A stretch of DNA of 64,000 bases from Opitutia bacterium (lineage in GTDB: Bacteria; Verrucomicrobiota; Verrucomicrobiia; Opitutales; Opitutaceae), in assembly GCA_016217545.1 (NCBI GenBank), contig JACRHT010000004.1, forward strand, positions 1 to 64,000, read 5' to 3'. The position numbers and the translations under genes are program-made. Shown here piece by piece: positions 27,089 to 36,176 of this stretch. The notes under the pieces were generated by a model that saw only the letters and a program-made list of their open reading frames with translations, had not been told where the DNA came from and searched no databases. Every line of letters starts with the position of its first letter. Position 1 is the stretch's first letter.

Positions 27089-27116
27089 AGAAAAAGCCCG
27101 CACCTAAGTGCGGGCT
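27089..27116 (-). terminator. Terminator of the transketolase gene
   Basis: AGCCCGCAC (27095-27103) and GTGCGGGCT (27108-27116) form a perfect 9-bp stem with a CTAA loop. On the minus strand it is followed by TTTTTC. Confidence 0.8.
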
Positions 27117-27148
27117 CGGGGCGAAAGCCGGTTGCGGCGCGCCGACGC

Positions 27149-29140
27149 TCAGAGCGACTGCGCGGCGGCGACAACCGCCTCGGTCGTGATGCCGAGTTCC
27201 TTCATCGCAATGTTGCCCGGCGCGCTGAGGCCGAAGCGATCGATGCCCACGACCTTGCCGTCGAGGCCGACATATTTGGACCAGAGAGCGGTGACGCCGG
27301 CCTCGATCGCGACGCGCTTGCGGCACGACGGCGGGAGGATGGCGTCACGGTATTCCTGCGACTGCGCGTCGAAACGCGCGAAGGACGGCATCGACACGAC
27401 GCGCGTGCCCGCACCGAGCTGCTTCGCCGCCGCAATCGCCCACTGCAATTCGCTGCCGCACGAGAGCAGAATGTGCGTGAGCGGCGCGGTTTCCTGGACG
27501 GCGACGTAGCCGCCCTTCAACACGCCCGCACGGCGCTCGCTGACGGAAATGTCGTTGAGCATCGGCACCGCCTGGCGCGTAAGCGCGAGGAGCGTCGGAC
27601 CGTCGGCGCGCTCGAGCGCGGCGGCGAAGGCGCCGGCGGTTTCCTCGGGATCGGCGGGGCGGATGACGTCGAGATTCGGAATCACGCGCAGGCCGGAGAC
27701 CGTTTCGACTGGCTGGTGCGTGGGACCGTCTTCGCCAACGCCGATGGAGTCGTGCGTGTAGATATAGACAACGGGGAGCTTCGAGAGCGCGGCGAGCCGC
27801 ATCGACGGACGCGAGTAGTCGGCGAACACGAGGAACGTCGCGCACGAGGTGCGGAAGATGCCGTCGTAGGTCACGCCGTTGTTGATCGCGGCCATGCCAT
27901 GCTCGCGGATGCCGTAGCGGAGATTGCGGGCGGCGCGGTTGGTGCGGTCGAAGTCCTTGTCGGCGGCGATGTAGTTGAGCGTCGAGCCGTGCAGGTCGGC
28001 CGAGCCGGAGATGAGCAGCGGGAGCGCGGCGGCAACGGGCTGGAGCACGTCCTTGCCCGCGGCGCGCGTGGCGAGCTTCGCGTCGGCCGGAAAATGCGGG
28101 ATGACTTTCTCGATGAGGTGCGCGGCGCTGATCTTCGCATCGCGCGACTCGAGGAGCGCGGCCTTCTCGGGATTGGCGGCGGCCCACGCGGCGTAGGTCT
28201 TCTTCCACTTGTTGTAGGCGCGCTTCAGGCGCGACTTGTGGGCGGCGAAATACTCGCGCACGGCGGGGCTGACGTAGAAATGCTCCTCGGGGAGGCCGAG
28301 GCCCTTGCGGGCGGCGTCGGCGAACTTCGCCCCACCCTCGCCGTGACCTTTCGCGGTGCCCTGAACCTCGGGAATGCCTTTGCCGATGACAGTCTTCGCG
28401 ATGATCAGCTGCGGGCGGCCGGTCTTCGTCTTCTTGGCCTTGTTGACGGCCTTGAGGATGGCGGCGAGATCGTGGCCGTCGGCGAGCGTCTGGACGTCCC
28501 AACCGATCGCCTTGAAGCGGGCGGCGGTGTTTTCGCTCTGGGTCTTCTCGGCCATGGCGTCGAGCGTGACGTCGTTGGCGTCGTAGATGAGGACGAGGTT
28601 ATCGAGTCCCTGATGGCCGGCGAAGGCGGCGGCTTCCATCGCGACGCCTTCCTGCATGCAGCCGTCGCCGGCAAGGCAGATGACGTGATGATCGAAGATC
28701 GCGTGCTCGGCGGTGTTGAAGCGCGCTTCGGCCATCTTGCCGGAAAGGGCGAAGCCGACGGCGTTGCCGATGCCTTGGCCGAGCGGGCCGGTGGTGCACT
28801 CGACGCCGGGCGTCTCGTGGAACTCGGGGTGGCCGGGCGTCTTGCTGTGGAGGACGCGGAAGCTCTTCACGTCGTCGAGCGACAGGTCGTAGCCGCTGAG
28901 GTGAAGCCACGAGTAGAGGAACATTGAACCGTGACCGGCGGAGAGGATGAAGCGGTCGCGATTGAGCCAGCGGGGCTCGTCGGGGTTGTGCACGAGGGCG
29001 TGACCGTAGAGGACGGCGCCGATCTCGGCGGCGCCGAGCGGGAGACCGAGGTGGCCGGAAGAGCACTTGTGAACGGCATCGATGGCGAGGCCGCGGGCCT
29101 GCGCGCTGGCTTGGGCGAGGATTTCGGTGTTCAGCTTCAT
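27149..29140 (-). CDS. tkt: Transketolase
   Basis: 663 residues. The N-terminal thiamine-diphosphate-binding part has [27 protein letters not shown] and the GDGCMQEG...YDAND motif. The middle has [15 protein letters not shown], with the catalytic Glu, and [20 protein letters not shown]-terminal domain completes it. The enzyme transfers two-carbon ketol units in the pentose phosphate pathway with ThDP and a divalent metal. The start at 29140 ([17 protein letters not shown]) fits the family; the leader is CCCCTTTTCCTTTTC. Terminators at both ends suggest its own transcript. Confidence 0.93.
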   Translation of the reverse strand: MKLNTEILAQASAQARGLAIDAVHKCSSGHLGLPLGAAEIGAVLYGHALVHNPDEPRWLNRDRFILSAGHGSMFLYSWLHLSGYDLSLDDVKSFRVLHSKTPGHPEFHETPGVECTTGPLGQGIGNAVGFALSGKMAEARFNTAEHAIFDHHVICLAGDGCMQEGVAMEAAAFAGHQGLDNLVLIYDANDVTLDAMAEKTQSENTAARFKAIGWDVQTLADGHDLAAILKAVNKAKKTKTGRPQLIIAKTVIGKGIPEVQGTAKGHGEGGAKFADAARKGLGLPEEHFYVSPAVREYFAAHKSRLKRAYNKWKKTYAAWAAANPEKAALLESRDAKISAAHLIEKVIPHFPADAKLATRAAGKDVLQPVAAALPLLISGSADLHGSTLNYIAADKDFDRTNRAARNLRYGIREHGMAAINNGVTYDGIFRTSCATFLVFADYSRPSMRLAALSKLPVVYIYTHDSIGVGEDGPTHQPVETVSGLRVIPNLDVIRPADPEETAGAFAAALERADGPTLLALTRQAVPMLNDISVSERRAGVLKGGYVAVQETAPLTHILLSCGSELQWAIAAAKQLGAGTRVVSMPSFARFDAQSQEYRDAILPPSCRKRVAIEAGVTALWSKYVGLDGKVVGIDRFGLSAPGNIAMKELGITTEAVVAAAQSL

Positions 29141-29210
29141 GAAAAGGAAAAGGGGTGAGCGTCCAGCGAACACGCCGCGCGAAGGGCGTGCAAAGTCCTT
29201 TTTCGCGCTA

Positions 29211-29244
29211 AAAGAAGAAAGCGAGCCATAGACGGCTCGCTTTC
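29211..29244 (-). terminator. Terminator of the trmD-rplS unit
   Basis: GAAAGCGAGCC (29217-29227) and GGCTCGCTTTC (29234-29244) form a perfect 11-bp stem with an ATAGAC loop. It is followed on the minus strand by CTTCTTTT, 23 bases after rplS. Confidence 0.75.
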
Positions 29245-29267
29245 GAAAAGTGGAACTGGAGGAGAGA

Positions 29268-29639
29268 TCAGGCCTTCGCCGCGGTCTCTTCGACGCGCTT
29301 CTCCTTGACGGCCATGGCGGCCTTGCCGGTGCGGTCGCGGAGATAGTAGAGGCGGGCCTTGCCCGGCTCGGAGTCGCGCTCGACTTCGATCTTCTCGACG
29401 TTGGGCGAGTTGACCGGGAACACGCGCTCGACGCCCTCGCCGTAGCTGATGCGGCGGACCGTGAAGGTCTCGTTGATGCCGGTGCCCTTGTGGGCGATCA
29501 CGACACCGGCGAAAATCTGGACGCGCTCTTTGTCACCTTCGCGCACCTTCGTGTGGACGCGGACGCCGTCGCCGACCTTGAAAGGGGCCTTAGCGTGCTT
29601 CACCTGGGCGGCGGAGAGTTCTTGGACGATGGGATTCAT
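29268..29639 (-). CDS. rplS: 50S ribosomal protein L19
   Basis: 123 residues with the L19 core: [54 protein letters not shown], and [16 protein letters not shown]19 sits at the 30S-50S interface. A C-terminal extension ([13 protein letters not shown]) is slightly longer than usual. The ATG at 29639 overlaps the trmD stop by four bases, so the two are translationally coupled. Confidence 0.95.
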   Translation of the reverse strand: MNPIVQELSAAQVKHAKAPFKVGDGVRVHTKVREGDKERVQIFAGVVIAHKGTGINETFTVRRISYGEGVERVFPVNSPNVEKIEVERDSEPGKARLYYLRDRTGKAAMAVKEKRVEETAAKA

Positions 29640-30316
29640 GGCTGCTGTTTCTTTAGTAAATCGGGTCGGACCTTGGCGGTTTTTTCCAACTGCTGCGCGT
29701 GCCGCCACTTCTCGATTTTGCCGTGATGCCCCTCGAGGAGCACTTCCGGCACGGACATGCCGCGGTAAACGGCGGGACGCGTGTAATTGGGAAAGTCGAG
29801 CAAGTTGCGAGTGAAACTTTCGCTGGTCAATGACTTTTCTTCGCCGAGCACGCCGGGGATAAAACGAGCCAGCGAATCGATCACCACCGCGGCGGCGAGG
29901 GTGCCGTTCGTGAGCACGTAATCGCCGATGCTGATCTCCTCATCGATGATCGTGTCGCGGATGCGCTGGTCGACGCCTTCGTAGTGCCCACTGAGGAAGA
30001 TAAGGTGTTGCTCCTTCGCGAGCTGCTCGGCGCGGGCGGAGGTGAAAGGGGCGCCATCGGGCGTCAGGTAGATCCGACGGCAACCGGGCGTTTGCAGCTC
30101 CTCGATCGCGGCGAAGATCGGCTCGCACTTCATCACCATCCCGGCCCCGCCGCCGAACGGGCGGTCGTCGGTGGTCTTGTGCTTGTCGGTCGCCCAATCG
30201 CGCGTGTTGCGGACGTTGATTTCGAGGAGCTTCGCCTCGCGCGCGCGGCCGAGCATGCTCTCGGACAGGAAGCCGTCGAGCATGGCGGGGAAAAGCGTGA
30301 GGACGTCGATGCGCAC
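29636..30316 (-). CDS. trmD: tRNA (guanine37-N1)-methyltransferase TrmD
   Basis: 226 residues, start codon GTG. It has the SPOUT fold signature with the trefoil knot: [17 protein letters not shown], then [12 protein letters not shown] and [24 protein letters not shown], which bind S-adenosylmethionine, and a late DFPNYTRP. It methylates G37 of certain tRNAs to prevent frameshifting. The usual bacterial order rpsP-rimM-trmD-rplS is kept except that rimM is absent here and a terminator-like hairpin separates rpsP from trmD. Confidence 0.95.
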   Translation of the reverse strand: MRIDVLTLFPAMLDGFLSESMLGRAREAKLLEINVRNTRDWATDKHKTTDDRPFGGGAGMVMKCEPIFAAIEELQTPGCRRIYLTPDGAPFTSARAEQLAKEQHLIFLSGHYEGVDQRIRDTIIDEEISIGDYVLTNGTLAAAVVIDSLARFIPGVLGEEKSLTSESFTRNLLDFPNYTRPAVYRGMSVPEVLLEGHHGKIEKWRHAQQLEKTAKVRPDLLKKQQP

Positions 30317-30332
30317 GGAAACGAGCTTTTTG

Positions 30333-30420
30333 AACCACTAATGGACACTAATGAACACTAATCTGGGAGAACTCGTCATCGCCGCGGTGCCATTCGTGTC
30401 CATTGGTGTTCATTCGTGAT
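30333..30420. repeat. Inverted repeat made of CACTAAT/ATTCGTG words
   Basis: The left arm (30333-30362) is three copies of an ACTAATG-like word. The right arm (30392-30420) is an approximate inverse (ATTCGTGTCC, then ATTGGTGTTC and ATTCGTGA). About 29 bases lie between. It has the same architecture as the element at 8885-9030 and fills much of the rpsP-trmD gap. Confidence 0.55.
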
Positions 30421-30435
30421 TTCTGATTCGGGAAA

Positions 30436-30462
30436 ACAAAAACCCCGGATTACTCCGAGGTT
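30436..30462 (-). terminator. Terminator-like hairpin between rpsP and trmD
   Basis: AACCCCGG (30441-30448) and CCGAGGTT (30455-30462) pair with one G-U wobble. On the minus strand the hairpin is followed by TTTTTGTTTT. It should end or attenuate transcription after rpsP. Confidence 0.6.
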
Positions 30463-30517
30463 TCGATTCGGTCGCGTCGGACTTCGCATCCTCCGCGGTC
30501 TTCGCGTTTCAGTTAGC

Positions 30518-30775
30518 TCAGGCCGTGGCGGCCGCGGCCTTCTTCGAGCGCTTCACGAGGGAGCGCACGGTGTCGGACGGCTTGGCGCCCTTGGAAACCC
30601 AGTAGTCGAAGCGGTCGAGCTTGATCGTCAGCGGGTTGCCCTTGGCGTTCGGGTTGTAGCTGCCGAGGTATTCGACGGCGTCGCCATCGCGGCGCGAACG
30701 GGCTTCGGCGACGGCCACGCGGTAATGCGGCTCGTTCTTGGTGCCGAAACGGGAAAGACGGATCGTGAGTGCCAT
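30518..30775 (-). CDS. rpsP: 30S ribosomal protein S16
   Basis: 85 residues with the S16 pattern: MALTIRLSRFGTKNEPHYRVAVAEARSRRDG, then EYLGSYNPNAKGNPLTIKLDRFDYWVSKGAKPSDTVRSLVKR. It binds 16S rRNA in the 30S body. The start follows directly from family alignment. The gene is divergent from ychF, sharing a 129-base promoter region that contains TTGACA. Confidence 0.95.
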   Translation of the reverse strand: MALTIRLSRFGTKNEPHYRVAVAEARSRRDGDAVEYLGSYNPNAKGNPLTIKLDRFDYWVSKGAKPSDTVRSLVKRSKKAAAATA

Positions 30776-30829
30776 TTGGTAGTGCTGGGATGCTGTGCGG
30801 ACAGCGGTGGTTGATTTGGAAAAGGTCCA

Positions 30830-30858
30830 AAGAGTCGAAAACGGTTTGGCCTTGTCAA
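30830..30858 (-). promoter_or_regulatory. rpsP: Possible rpsP promoter
   Basis: On the minus strand a perfect TTGACA (30853-30858) is followed after 17 bases by ACTCTT, a poor -10. It lies 55 bases upstream of the rpsP ATG, a suitable distance. The -10 is weak, so confidence is low. Confidence 0.35.
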
Positions 30859-30904
30859 GCCCCCATTGGTGAAGCTGATTTCGACCCCTTAACGACCCAA
30901 TTTT

Positions 30905-32008
30905 ATGCTTAAAGCCGGCATCGTCGGTCTGCCCAACGTGGGCAAGTCCACTCTCTTCAACGCCCTCACCCGCTCCCGCAAGGCCGAGGCCGCCAACTAT
31001 CCATTCTGCACCATCGACCCGAACGTCGGCGTCGTGATCGTGCCCGACGAGCGCGCCTACGTCCTCAAGGCCATCGCCAAGACCAACGTCGTCGTGCCCG
31101 CCGCGATCGAGTTCGTCGACATCGCCGGCCTCGTCGCCGGCGCCTCGAAGGGCGAGGGCCTCGGCAACCAATTCCTCGCCAACATCCGCGAAGTCGACGC
31201 GATCGTGCAGGTCGTCCGCTGCTTCGAAGACAGCGATGTTGTCCACACCATGGGCGGCGTCGATCCGGTTCGCGACATCGAGGTCATCACCACTGAGCTC
31301 GTGCTCGCCGACCTCGACGCCGTCACCAAGCGCATCGACAAAACCCAAAAGAAAGCCAAGTCCGGCGACAAGGAAGCCATCGCCGAAATGGCGCTGCTCC
31401 AGAAACTCGAGCCGCACCTCAACGCCGGCAAGACCGCCAACGTCCTCGAGGCCACGCCCGAGGAAGTCGCGATGATGAAGCTCTTCCAGCTTCTCACCGC
31501 CAAGCCCGTCCTCTTCGCCTGCAACGTCGCCGAGTCCGACCTCGCCACCGCCGAGCAGAACAAGTTCGTCCAAAAAGTCGCCGAATACGTCCGCACGCAC
31601 CACGACGCCGCCTACGTGCCGATCAGCGCCAAGATCGAAGCCGAACTCATCGACCTGCCGCCGGAAGAAGCCAAGGCCTTCCTCAAGGATCTCGGCGTCG
31701 ACGACTCAGGCGTGTCCTCCCTAATTAAAGGCACCTACGACCTCCTCGGCCTGATGACCTACTTCACCGCGGGCGAGAAGGAAGTCCGTTGCTGGACGAT
31801 CGTGAAGGGCTGGAAAGCTCCGCAGGCCGCCGGCGTCATCCATACCGATTTCGAAAAGGGCTTCATCAAGGCCGAAGTCGTCAGCTACGAAGACCTCGTC
31901 CGCCTCGGCTCGACCGCCGCCGCCCGCGACGCCGGCAAATACCGCCTCGAGGGCAAGGAATACGTCTTCCAGGACGGCGACGTCGCGCTCTTCCGGTTCA
32001 ACACCTGA
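30905..32008 (+). CDS. ychF: Ribosome-associated ATPase YchF (OBG family)
   Basis: 367 residues beginning MLKAGIVGLPNVGKSTLFNALT (G1). It has FVDIAGLVAGASKGEGLGNQFL (G3) and a C-terminal TGS domain with KEVRCWTIVKGWKAPQAAGVIHTDFEKGFIKAEV. The G4 motif is replaced by CNVAESD, as in YchF proteins, which prefer ATP over GTP. It binds ribosomes and acts in stress responses. Length and start match the family. Confidence 0.95.
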   Translation: MLKAGIVGLPNVGKSTLFNALTRSRKAEAANYPFCTIDPNVGVVIVPDERAYVLKAIAKTNVVVPAAIEFVDIAGLVAGASKGEGLGNQFLANIREVDAIVQVVRCFEDSDVVHTMGGVDPVRDIEVITTELVLADLDAVTKRIDKTQKKAKSGDKEAIAEMALLQKLEPHLNAGKTANVLEATPEEVAMMKLFQLLTAKPVLFACNVAESDLATAEQNKFVQKVAEYVRTHHDAAYVPISAKIEAELIDLPPEEAKAFLKDLGVDDSGVSSLIKGTYDLLGLMTYFTAGEKEVRCWTIVKGWKAPQAAGVIHTDFEKGFIKAEVVSYEDLVRLGSTAAARDAGKYRLEGKEYVFQDGDVALFRFNT

Positions 32009-32107
32009 GTCCGTCGCGACCGCGCGCGCGTCGCTCACGAGAGAGTGACGCACTCTTCACTCTCTCCTGTTGCGCCACGCGTCCGCGCCGGCCAACGTGT
32101 GCGCTCC

Positions 32108-33706
32108 ATGAGCGACGCCGTCACCTCCGCTCTCGCGAACGCCGAATCACTCGATTCGTCGATCGTTCGCATGCTCATGGATGCGACGCCGGACCGCATC
32201 TACTTCAAAGACCTCGAGAGCCGCTTCGTTCGCAACAATGTCGCCCAAGCCCGCCTCCTCGGCGAGCCCACTCCCGACGCCTGCATCGGGAAATCGGACT
32301 ACGACTACTTCTCTCGTGCCCACGCGGACAAGGCGCGCGCCGACGAACTGGAAATCATCCGCACCGGCCAACCCGTGATCGGCAAGGTTGAGCACATCAC
32401 TCTCCGCGACGGCTCCACCTCGTGGGTCTCGACCACCAAGCTCCCGTGGCGCGACGCCTCGGGCCGCATCATCGGCACCTTCGGCATGACGCGCGACATC
32501 ACCGCCACGAAGCTCGCCGAGGAAAAGCTCACCGAGGAACGCAACCTCCTCCGCACGATCATCGATCACCTCCCCGCGCGCATCTACGTCAAGGATCTCG
32601 ACTCGCGTTACCTGCTCAACAACCGCGCCCACCTCGCCAGCCTCGGCGCCAAGTCCCAGGAACAGGTCCTCGGCCATACGCTCCGCGAGATCCTCCCCGG
32701 CGAACGCGCCGAAATCGCCATGGCCGACGATCGCGACGTCATGGCCACCGGCGAGCCGATCCTCAGCAACGAGAAATCCGCCGCGCTCGACGACGGCACG
32801 CTCCGCTGGTCCCTCACCACCAAGGTCCCGCTGCGCGACCTCCGCGGCCAAATCGCCGGCCTCGTCGGCATCAGCCACGACATCACGAAACGCAAACTCG
32901 CCGAACAGGAACTCGCCCACCGCACCGAGGAAATGGAGGCCGACGTGCTCATGGCTCGTCAGCTCCAGGAAGTGCTCCTCTTGCGCCCCTATCCTGTCTT
33001 CCCCCGCGGAGCCGCGCCCGAGTCGAGCGCGCTGCGCTTCGCCCACTGCTACGTTCCGGCCACCACGCTCGGCGGCGATTTCTTCGACCTCCTCCAACTC
33101 TCCGACACCCGCTGCGGCCTGCTCATCTGCGACGTCATGGGCCACGGCGTGCGCGCCGGTCTCCTCACGGCCATGATCCGTGGCGTTTTCCAGGAAATGG
33201 GTCCGCGCGCCGCCGACCCGGCGCACGTCATGAGCGAACTCAACGCCGCGCTCTGCCCCATCGCCGAGCAATCCGGTCAGGCGATGTTCGCCTCCGCTTT
33301 CTTCGCCCTCGTCGATCTCGAGACCAACACGCTGCACTACGCCAACGCCGGCCATCCGCCGCCCATCGTCATTCGTCACAGCAACGACATCGAGCGCCTC
33401 GCGCTCGCCGATCCCGAGCCGGCCGCCGGCCTCATTTCCCAATTCTCCTACACCTCCGGCAGCATCGCCTTCGGACCCGGCGACCGGCTTTTTGCGTTCA
33501 CCGACGGCCTGATCGAAGCGACCAACTCGAGCGGCTCATTCTTTGGCGAGGACCGTCTCTGCTTCCTCCTCGGCCAATGCGCGTCCGCGAAATTCGACAG
33601 CATCTGCACCCAGCTCCTGCGCACGGTCCGCGACTACACCGGCGGCACCGGCGCACTGGCCGACGACGTGTGCATCGTCGCGTTGGAAGTAACGGAAAAA
33701 CCATAG
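32108..33706 (+). CDS. PAS-PAS-PP2C (SpoIIE/RsbU-type) serine phosphatase
   Basis: 532 residues. Two PAS domains (about 15-140 and 150-275) each open with a PDRIYFKDLESRFVRNN-like motif and close with a PAC-type segment (TFGMTRDITATKLAEEKL; LVGISHDITKRKLAEQEL). A short coiled coil follows (about 275-310). The PP2C domain (about 320-530) has LGGDFFDL, ICDVMGHGVRAGLLTAM, YANAGHPPP, FAFTDGLIEATN and ADDVCIVALEV, which supply the metal-binding Asp residues. RsbU-type phosphatases dephosphorylate anti-anti-sigma factors in partner-switching pathways. No such partner is adjacent. No membrane segment is seen, so it likely senses a cytoplasmic signal. Confidence 0.88.
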   Translation: MSDAVTSALANAESLDSSIVRMLMDATPDRIYFKDLESRFVRNNVAQARLLGEPTPDACIGKSDYDYFSRAHADKARADELEIIRTGQPVIGKVEHITLRDGSTSWVSTTKLPWRDASGRIIGTFGMTRDITATKLAEEKLTEERNLLRTIIDHLPARIYVKDLDSRYLLNNRAHLASLGAKSQEQVLGHTLREILPGERAEIAMADDRDVMATGEPILSNEKSAALDDGTLRWSLTTKVPLRDLRGQIAGLVGISHDITKRKLAEQELAHRTEEMEADVLMARQLQEVLLLRPYPVFPRGAAPESSALRFAHCYVPATTLGGDFFDLLQLSDTRCGLLICDVMGHGVRAGLLTAMIRGVFQEMGPRAADPAHVMSELNAALCPIAEQSGQAMFASAFFALVDLETNTLHYANAGHPPPIVIRHSNDIERLALADPEPAAGLISQFSYTSGSIAFGPGDRLFAFTDGLIEATNSSGSFFGEDRLCFLLGQCASAKFDSICTQLLRTVRDYTGGTGALADDVCIVALEVTEKP

Positions 33707-33726
33707 TTCGCTAGCCAGACGTTCGC

Positions 33727-33790
33727 TTGTGGGAGCGAGCTTGCTCGCGACTAGGCGCACGATTGGTCGCGAGCAAGCTCGCTCCCACAA
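33727..33790. repeat. REP-like perfect inverted repeat, 25-bp arms
   Basis: The arms 33727-33751 and 33766-33790 are perfect reverse complements with a 14-base loop. Each arm contains a nested palindrome GCGAGC-TT-GCTCGC. The arm begins TTGTGGGAGCGAGCTTGC, wording also known from REP elements of other Gram-negative bacteria. It lies just after the phosphatase stop and could serve as a terminator or mRNA end. Confidence 0.8.
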
Positions 33791-33848
33791 AGACCCATCC
33801 CCCGGAACGAGGCCCGGTCTCCGCAAGCCAGCCCTCTGTCCTCGGACG

Positions 33849-34487
33849 TCAGCTCACCTGCCCGCCCGCGCTCTTGATGTCGCGGCGGTAGTCCACGCTC
33901 GTCGCGATCGCCAGCCGCACCGCCTCCGTCATTTTTTCGAACGGCAAACTCGGTTTGTCCGTCGCCTGCTCCGGCACGAACGGCACGTGAATGAACCCGC
34001 CGCGCACGTCGGCGCGATGCGCCGAAAGCTCGTGCATTAACCCGTAGAAAACATGATTGCAGACGAACGTCCCCGCCGTCTGCGAGACCGCCGCCGGGAT
34101 GTTATGCTTCCGCAGCTCCTGCACGATGGCCTTGATCGGCAGCGTCGAGAAATACGCCGCCGGGCCGTCCTTCACGATCGGCTTGTCGATCGGCTGCTGG
34201 CCCGCGTTGTCGGGGATGCGCGCGTCGTCGATGTTGATCGCCACGCGCTCCGGCGTGATCTCGGCGCGACCGCCGGCCTGGCCGAGACAGATGACGATGT
34301 CCGGATCGTGCAGCTTGATCTGGTGCTTCAGCTCCTTGATCGCGGAACCAAACACGCACGGCAGCAGCGCGCCGACGATGCGGTGACGCGCGATCTTCGC
34401 CTCGTTGATCTCGCGCGCGATTTCCTCGGAGGGATTGATCGCTTGTCCATCGAACGGCTCGAAACCAGTCAGCAGGATGTTTCTCAT
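33849..34487 (-). CDS. pcp: Pyrrolidone-carboxylate peptidase (pyroglutamyl peptidase I)
   Basis: 212 residues of peptidase family C15. Start MRNILLTGFEPFDGQAINPSEE is typical. The catalytic Glu lies in GRAEITPERVAIN, the Cys in QTAGTFVCNHVFYG and the His in FIHVPFVPEQ. It cuts N-terminal pyroglutamate from peptides, releasing 5-oxoproline. It is the last gene of the pxpB-pxpC-pxpA-DUF969-DUF979-pcp run, which supplies the enzymes that use the product. Confidence 0.93.
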   Translation of the reverse strand: MRNILLTGFEPFDGQAINPSEEIAREINEAKIARHRIVGALLPCVFGSAIKELKHQIKLHDPDIVICLGQAGGRAEITPERVAINIDDARIPDNAGQQPIDKPIVKDGPAAYFSTLPIKAIVQELRKHNIPAAVSQTAGTFVCNHVFYGLMHELSAHRADVRGGFIHVPFVPEQATDKPSLPFEKMTEAVRLAIATSVDYRRDIKSAGGQVS

Positions 34488-34506
34488 CGGGGTAGATGCG
34501 GGGGCG

Positions 34507-35472
34507 TCAGAAGCGATAGACGGTGAAATACATGATGACAACATTCGCCGCGAGGATCGTGAGCGCCAGCGGCACCTGCGCGCGGATGACGGCATTCTTG
34601 TCTCGCAACTCGAGCAGCATGGCGGGCACGATGTTGAAGTTCGCCGCCATCGGCGTCATCAGCGTCCCGCAATAGCCGGACAGCATCCCGACGCCCGCCA
34701 TGATCGCGACGTTGCCGTGATGCTGTTGCACGATCAGCGGCAACCCGATGCCCAGCGTGATGACCGGAAACGCCGCGAAGGCGTTCCCCATGCACATCGT
34801 GAACAGCGCCATCCCCACGCAATACGCCGCCACCGCCACGAACGGATACTGCGTCGGCAACGCGCCCGCCACGAGCTCCGACACCACTTGCCCCACGCCC
34901 GCCTTGGCAAAAATTCCACCGAGCGCCGCCAGCATCTGCGGCAACACCAGCGCCCAGCCGATCGACTGGAGCAGCCGGCTCCCCTCGCCCATCGGCACCG
35001 TCGCCTTCGCGCCCGTGATGCGCAAGCCCGCCGCCAGCGCGATCAACCCGCCCACGCCGAGCGCCGCGAGCGTGGCCTGTTTCTTGTCGAGCAACCACAC
35101 CTCGCCGAAATGGATCTTCGCCAGCACCAGCGCACCGACCACCGCCGTCGCCGGAATCAACAGCGTCGGCACGAACAATTTGTTGCCAAGTCGCTCGGCC
35201 GACGCCGCCCGCTCCTCGCGCGGGGCGCCCTCGCTCTGCGGTTTCTCCACTTGTCGCAACGCCGCCAGCACCACCATCACGAGCACACCGTAGCCGACTG
35301 CGGCCGGCGGCAGGGATTTGCCGAACAGATAGACCACCGCCAGCAACGCCCAGAAAATCACCGAACCCCACCGACGCGGCTGCTGGGGATTTCGCAGCGC
35401 GCGCCAGCCGACCGCCGCAAACACGACGCCGGAAATCACGTAGAACAGCTCGACCGAAAACACGCTGCTCAT
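34507..35472 (-). CDS. DUF979 membrane protein, putative permease subunit
   Basis: 321 residues with about nine hydrophobic segments (for example FYVISGVVFAAVGWRAL, VIFWALLAVVYLFGKSL, VPTLLIPATAVVGALVLA). I recognise it as DUF979, a family that normally occurs beside DUF969. Its place between pcp and the oxoprolinase genes suggests uptake of 5-oxoproline or pyroglutamyl peptides with DUF969. The function is inferred from neighbourhood only. The ATG at 35472 overlaps the DUF969 stop by four bases. Confidence 0.8.
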   Translation of the reverse strand: MSSVFSVELFYVISGVVFAAVGWRALRNPQQPRRWGSVIFWALLAVVYLFGKSLPPAAVGYGVLVMVVLAALRQVEKPQSEGAPREERAASAERLGNKLFVPTLLIPATAVVGALVLAKIHFGEVWLLDKKQATLAALGVGGLIALAAGLRITGAKATVPMGEGSRLLQSIGWALVLPQMLAALGGIFAKAGVGQVVSELVAGALPTQYPFVAVAAYCVGMALFTMCMGNAFAAFPVITLGIGLPLIVQQHHGNVAIMAGVGMLSGYCGTLMTPMAANFNIVPAMLLELRDKNAVIRAQVPLALTILAANVVIMYFTVYRF

Positions 35473-36176
35473 GGCCGCGCCTCCTTCGTCTCGGGATTCG
35501 CCGCCCGCTGCTCCGACACTTCGCGCGCGACGCGCCGGTCGAGCACGCGCGTGCGCCACCACATCGCCGCGAACGCCACGAACGCCGTCGGGATGCCCCA
35601 CAACGCCATCGCCCACACGCTGACCTCGATCTTCAGCCCGTCGAAAAACCCCTTCATCAGCAGGATCGCTCCGACCGCGATGAAGACATCCTCGCCGAAA
35701 AAGTTTCCAATGTTCTCACCCGCCGACGCGTGCGCACGAATCGCCTCCTTCGTCTTCTCCGGCAACTCGCCGTGTTGCGCGTGGGCCGCGCCTTCGGCCA
35801 TGGGAGCGACGAGCGGCCGCACCATCTGCGGATGGCCGCCGATGTTCACCCCGAGCGCGATCGAGACCTGCCGCACCGCCGTGTAGAGCAGGATCACGCG
35901 CCCCGCCGTCGCCGCCTTCGCGCGCCGGATCAGCGTCTCCGCCCGCTCCTGCAATCCGTAGCGCTCGAGCAACCCGACCACCGGCACGATCAACACGACC
36001 GGCAGCGTCATGTAGCGGTTCTCCACGAAAAACTTTCCGAACTGCTCCATGATCTCGTGAAACGACATCCCGGCCACGAGCCCCGTGACGATCCCCGCCG
36101 CCATCACGACCAGCAGCGTATTGAACCGCAGCGCAAAGCCGACCGCCACGACGAGGATGCCGATGAGTTTGATCAT
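35469..36176 (-). CDS. DUF969 membrane protein, putative permease subunit
   Basis: 235 residues starting MIKLIGILVVAVGFALRFNTLLVVMAAGIVTGLVAGM, a typical DUF969 N-terminus, with about five hydrophobic segments including YMTLPVVLIVPVVGLLERYG and VFIAVGAILLMKGFFDGL. It pairs with DUF979. It overlaps pxpA upstream and DUF979 downstream by four bases each, so the three are translationally coupled. A role in 5-oxoproline transport is inferred from context. Confidence 0.8.
   Translation of the reverse strand: MIKLIGILVVAVGFALRFNTLLVVMAAGIVTGLVAGMSFHEIMEQFGKFFVENRYMTLPVVLIVPVVGLLERYGLQERAETLIRRAKAATAGRVILLYTAVRQVSIALGVNIGGHPQMVRPLVAPMAEGAAHAQHGELPEKTKEAIRAHASAGENIGNFFGEDVFIAVGAILLMKGFFDGLKIEVSVWAMALWGIPTAFVAFAAMWWRTRVLDRRVAREVSEQRAANPETKEARP

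Noticed and set aside
29217-29244. tRNA or other stable RNA gene in intergenic hairpins
   Set aside because: The strong hairpins here and elsewhere are single stems with U-runs (terminators); I found no cloverleaf or rRNA sequence in the window.
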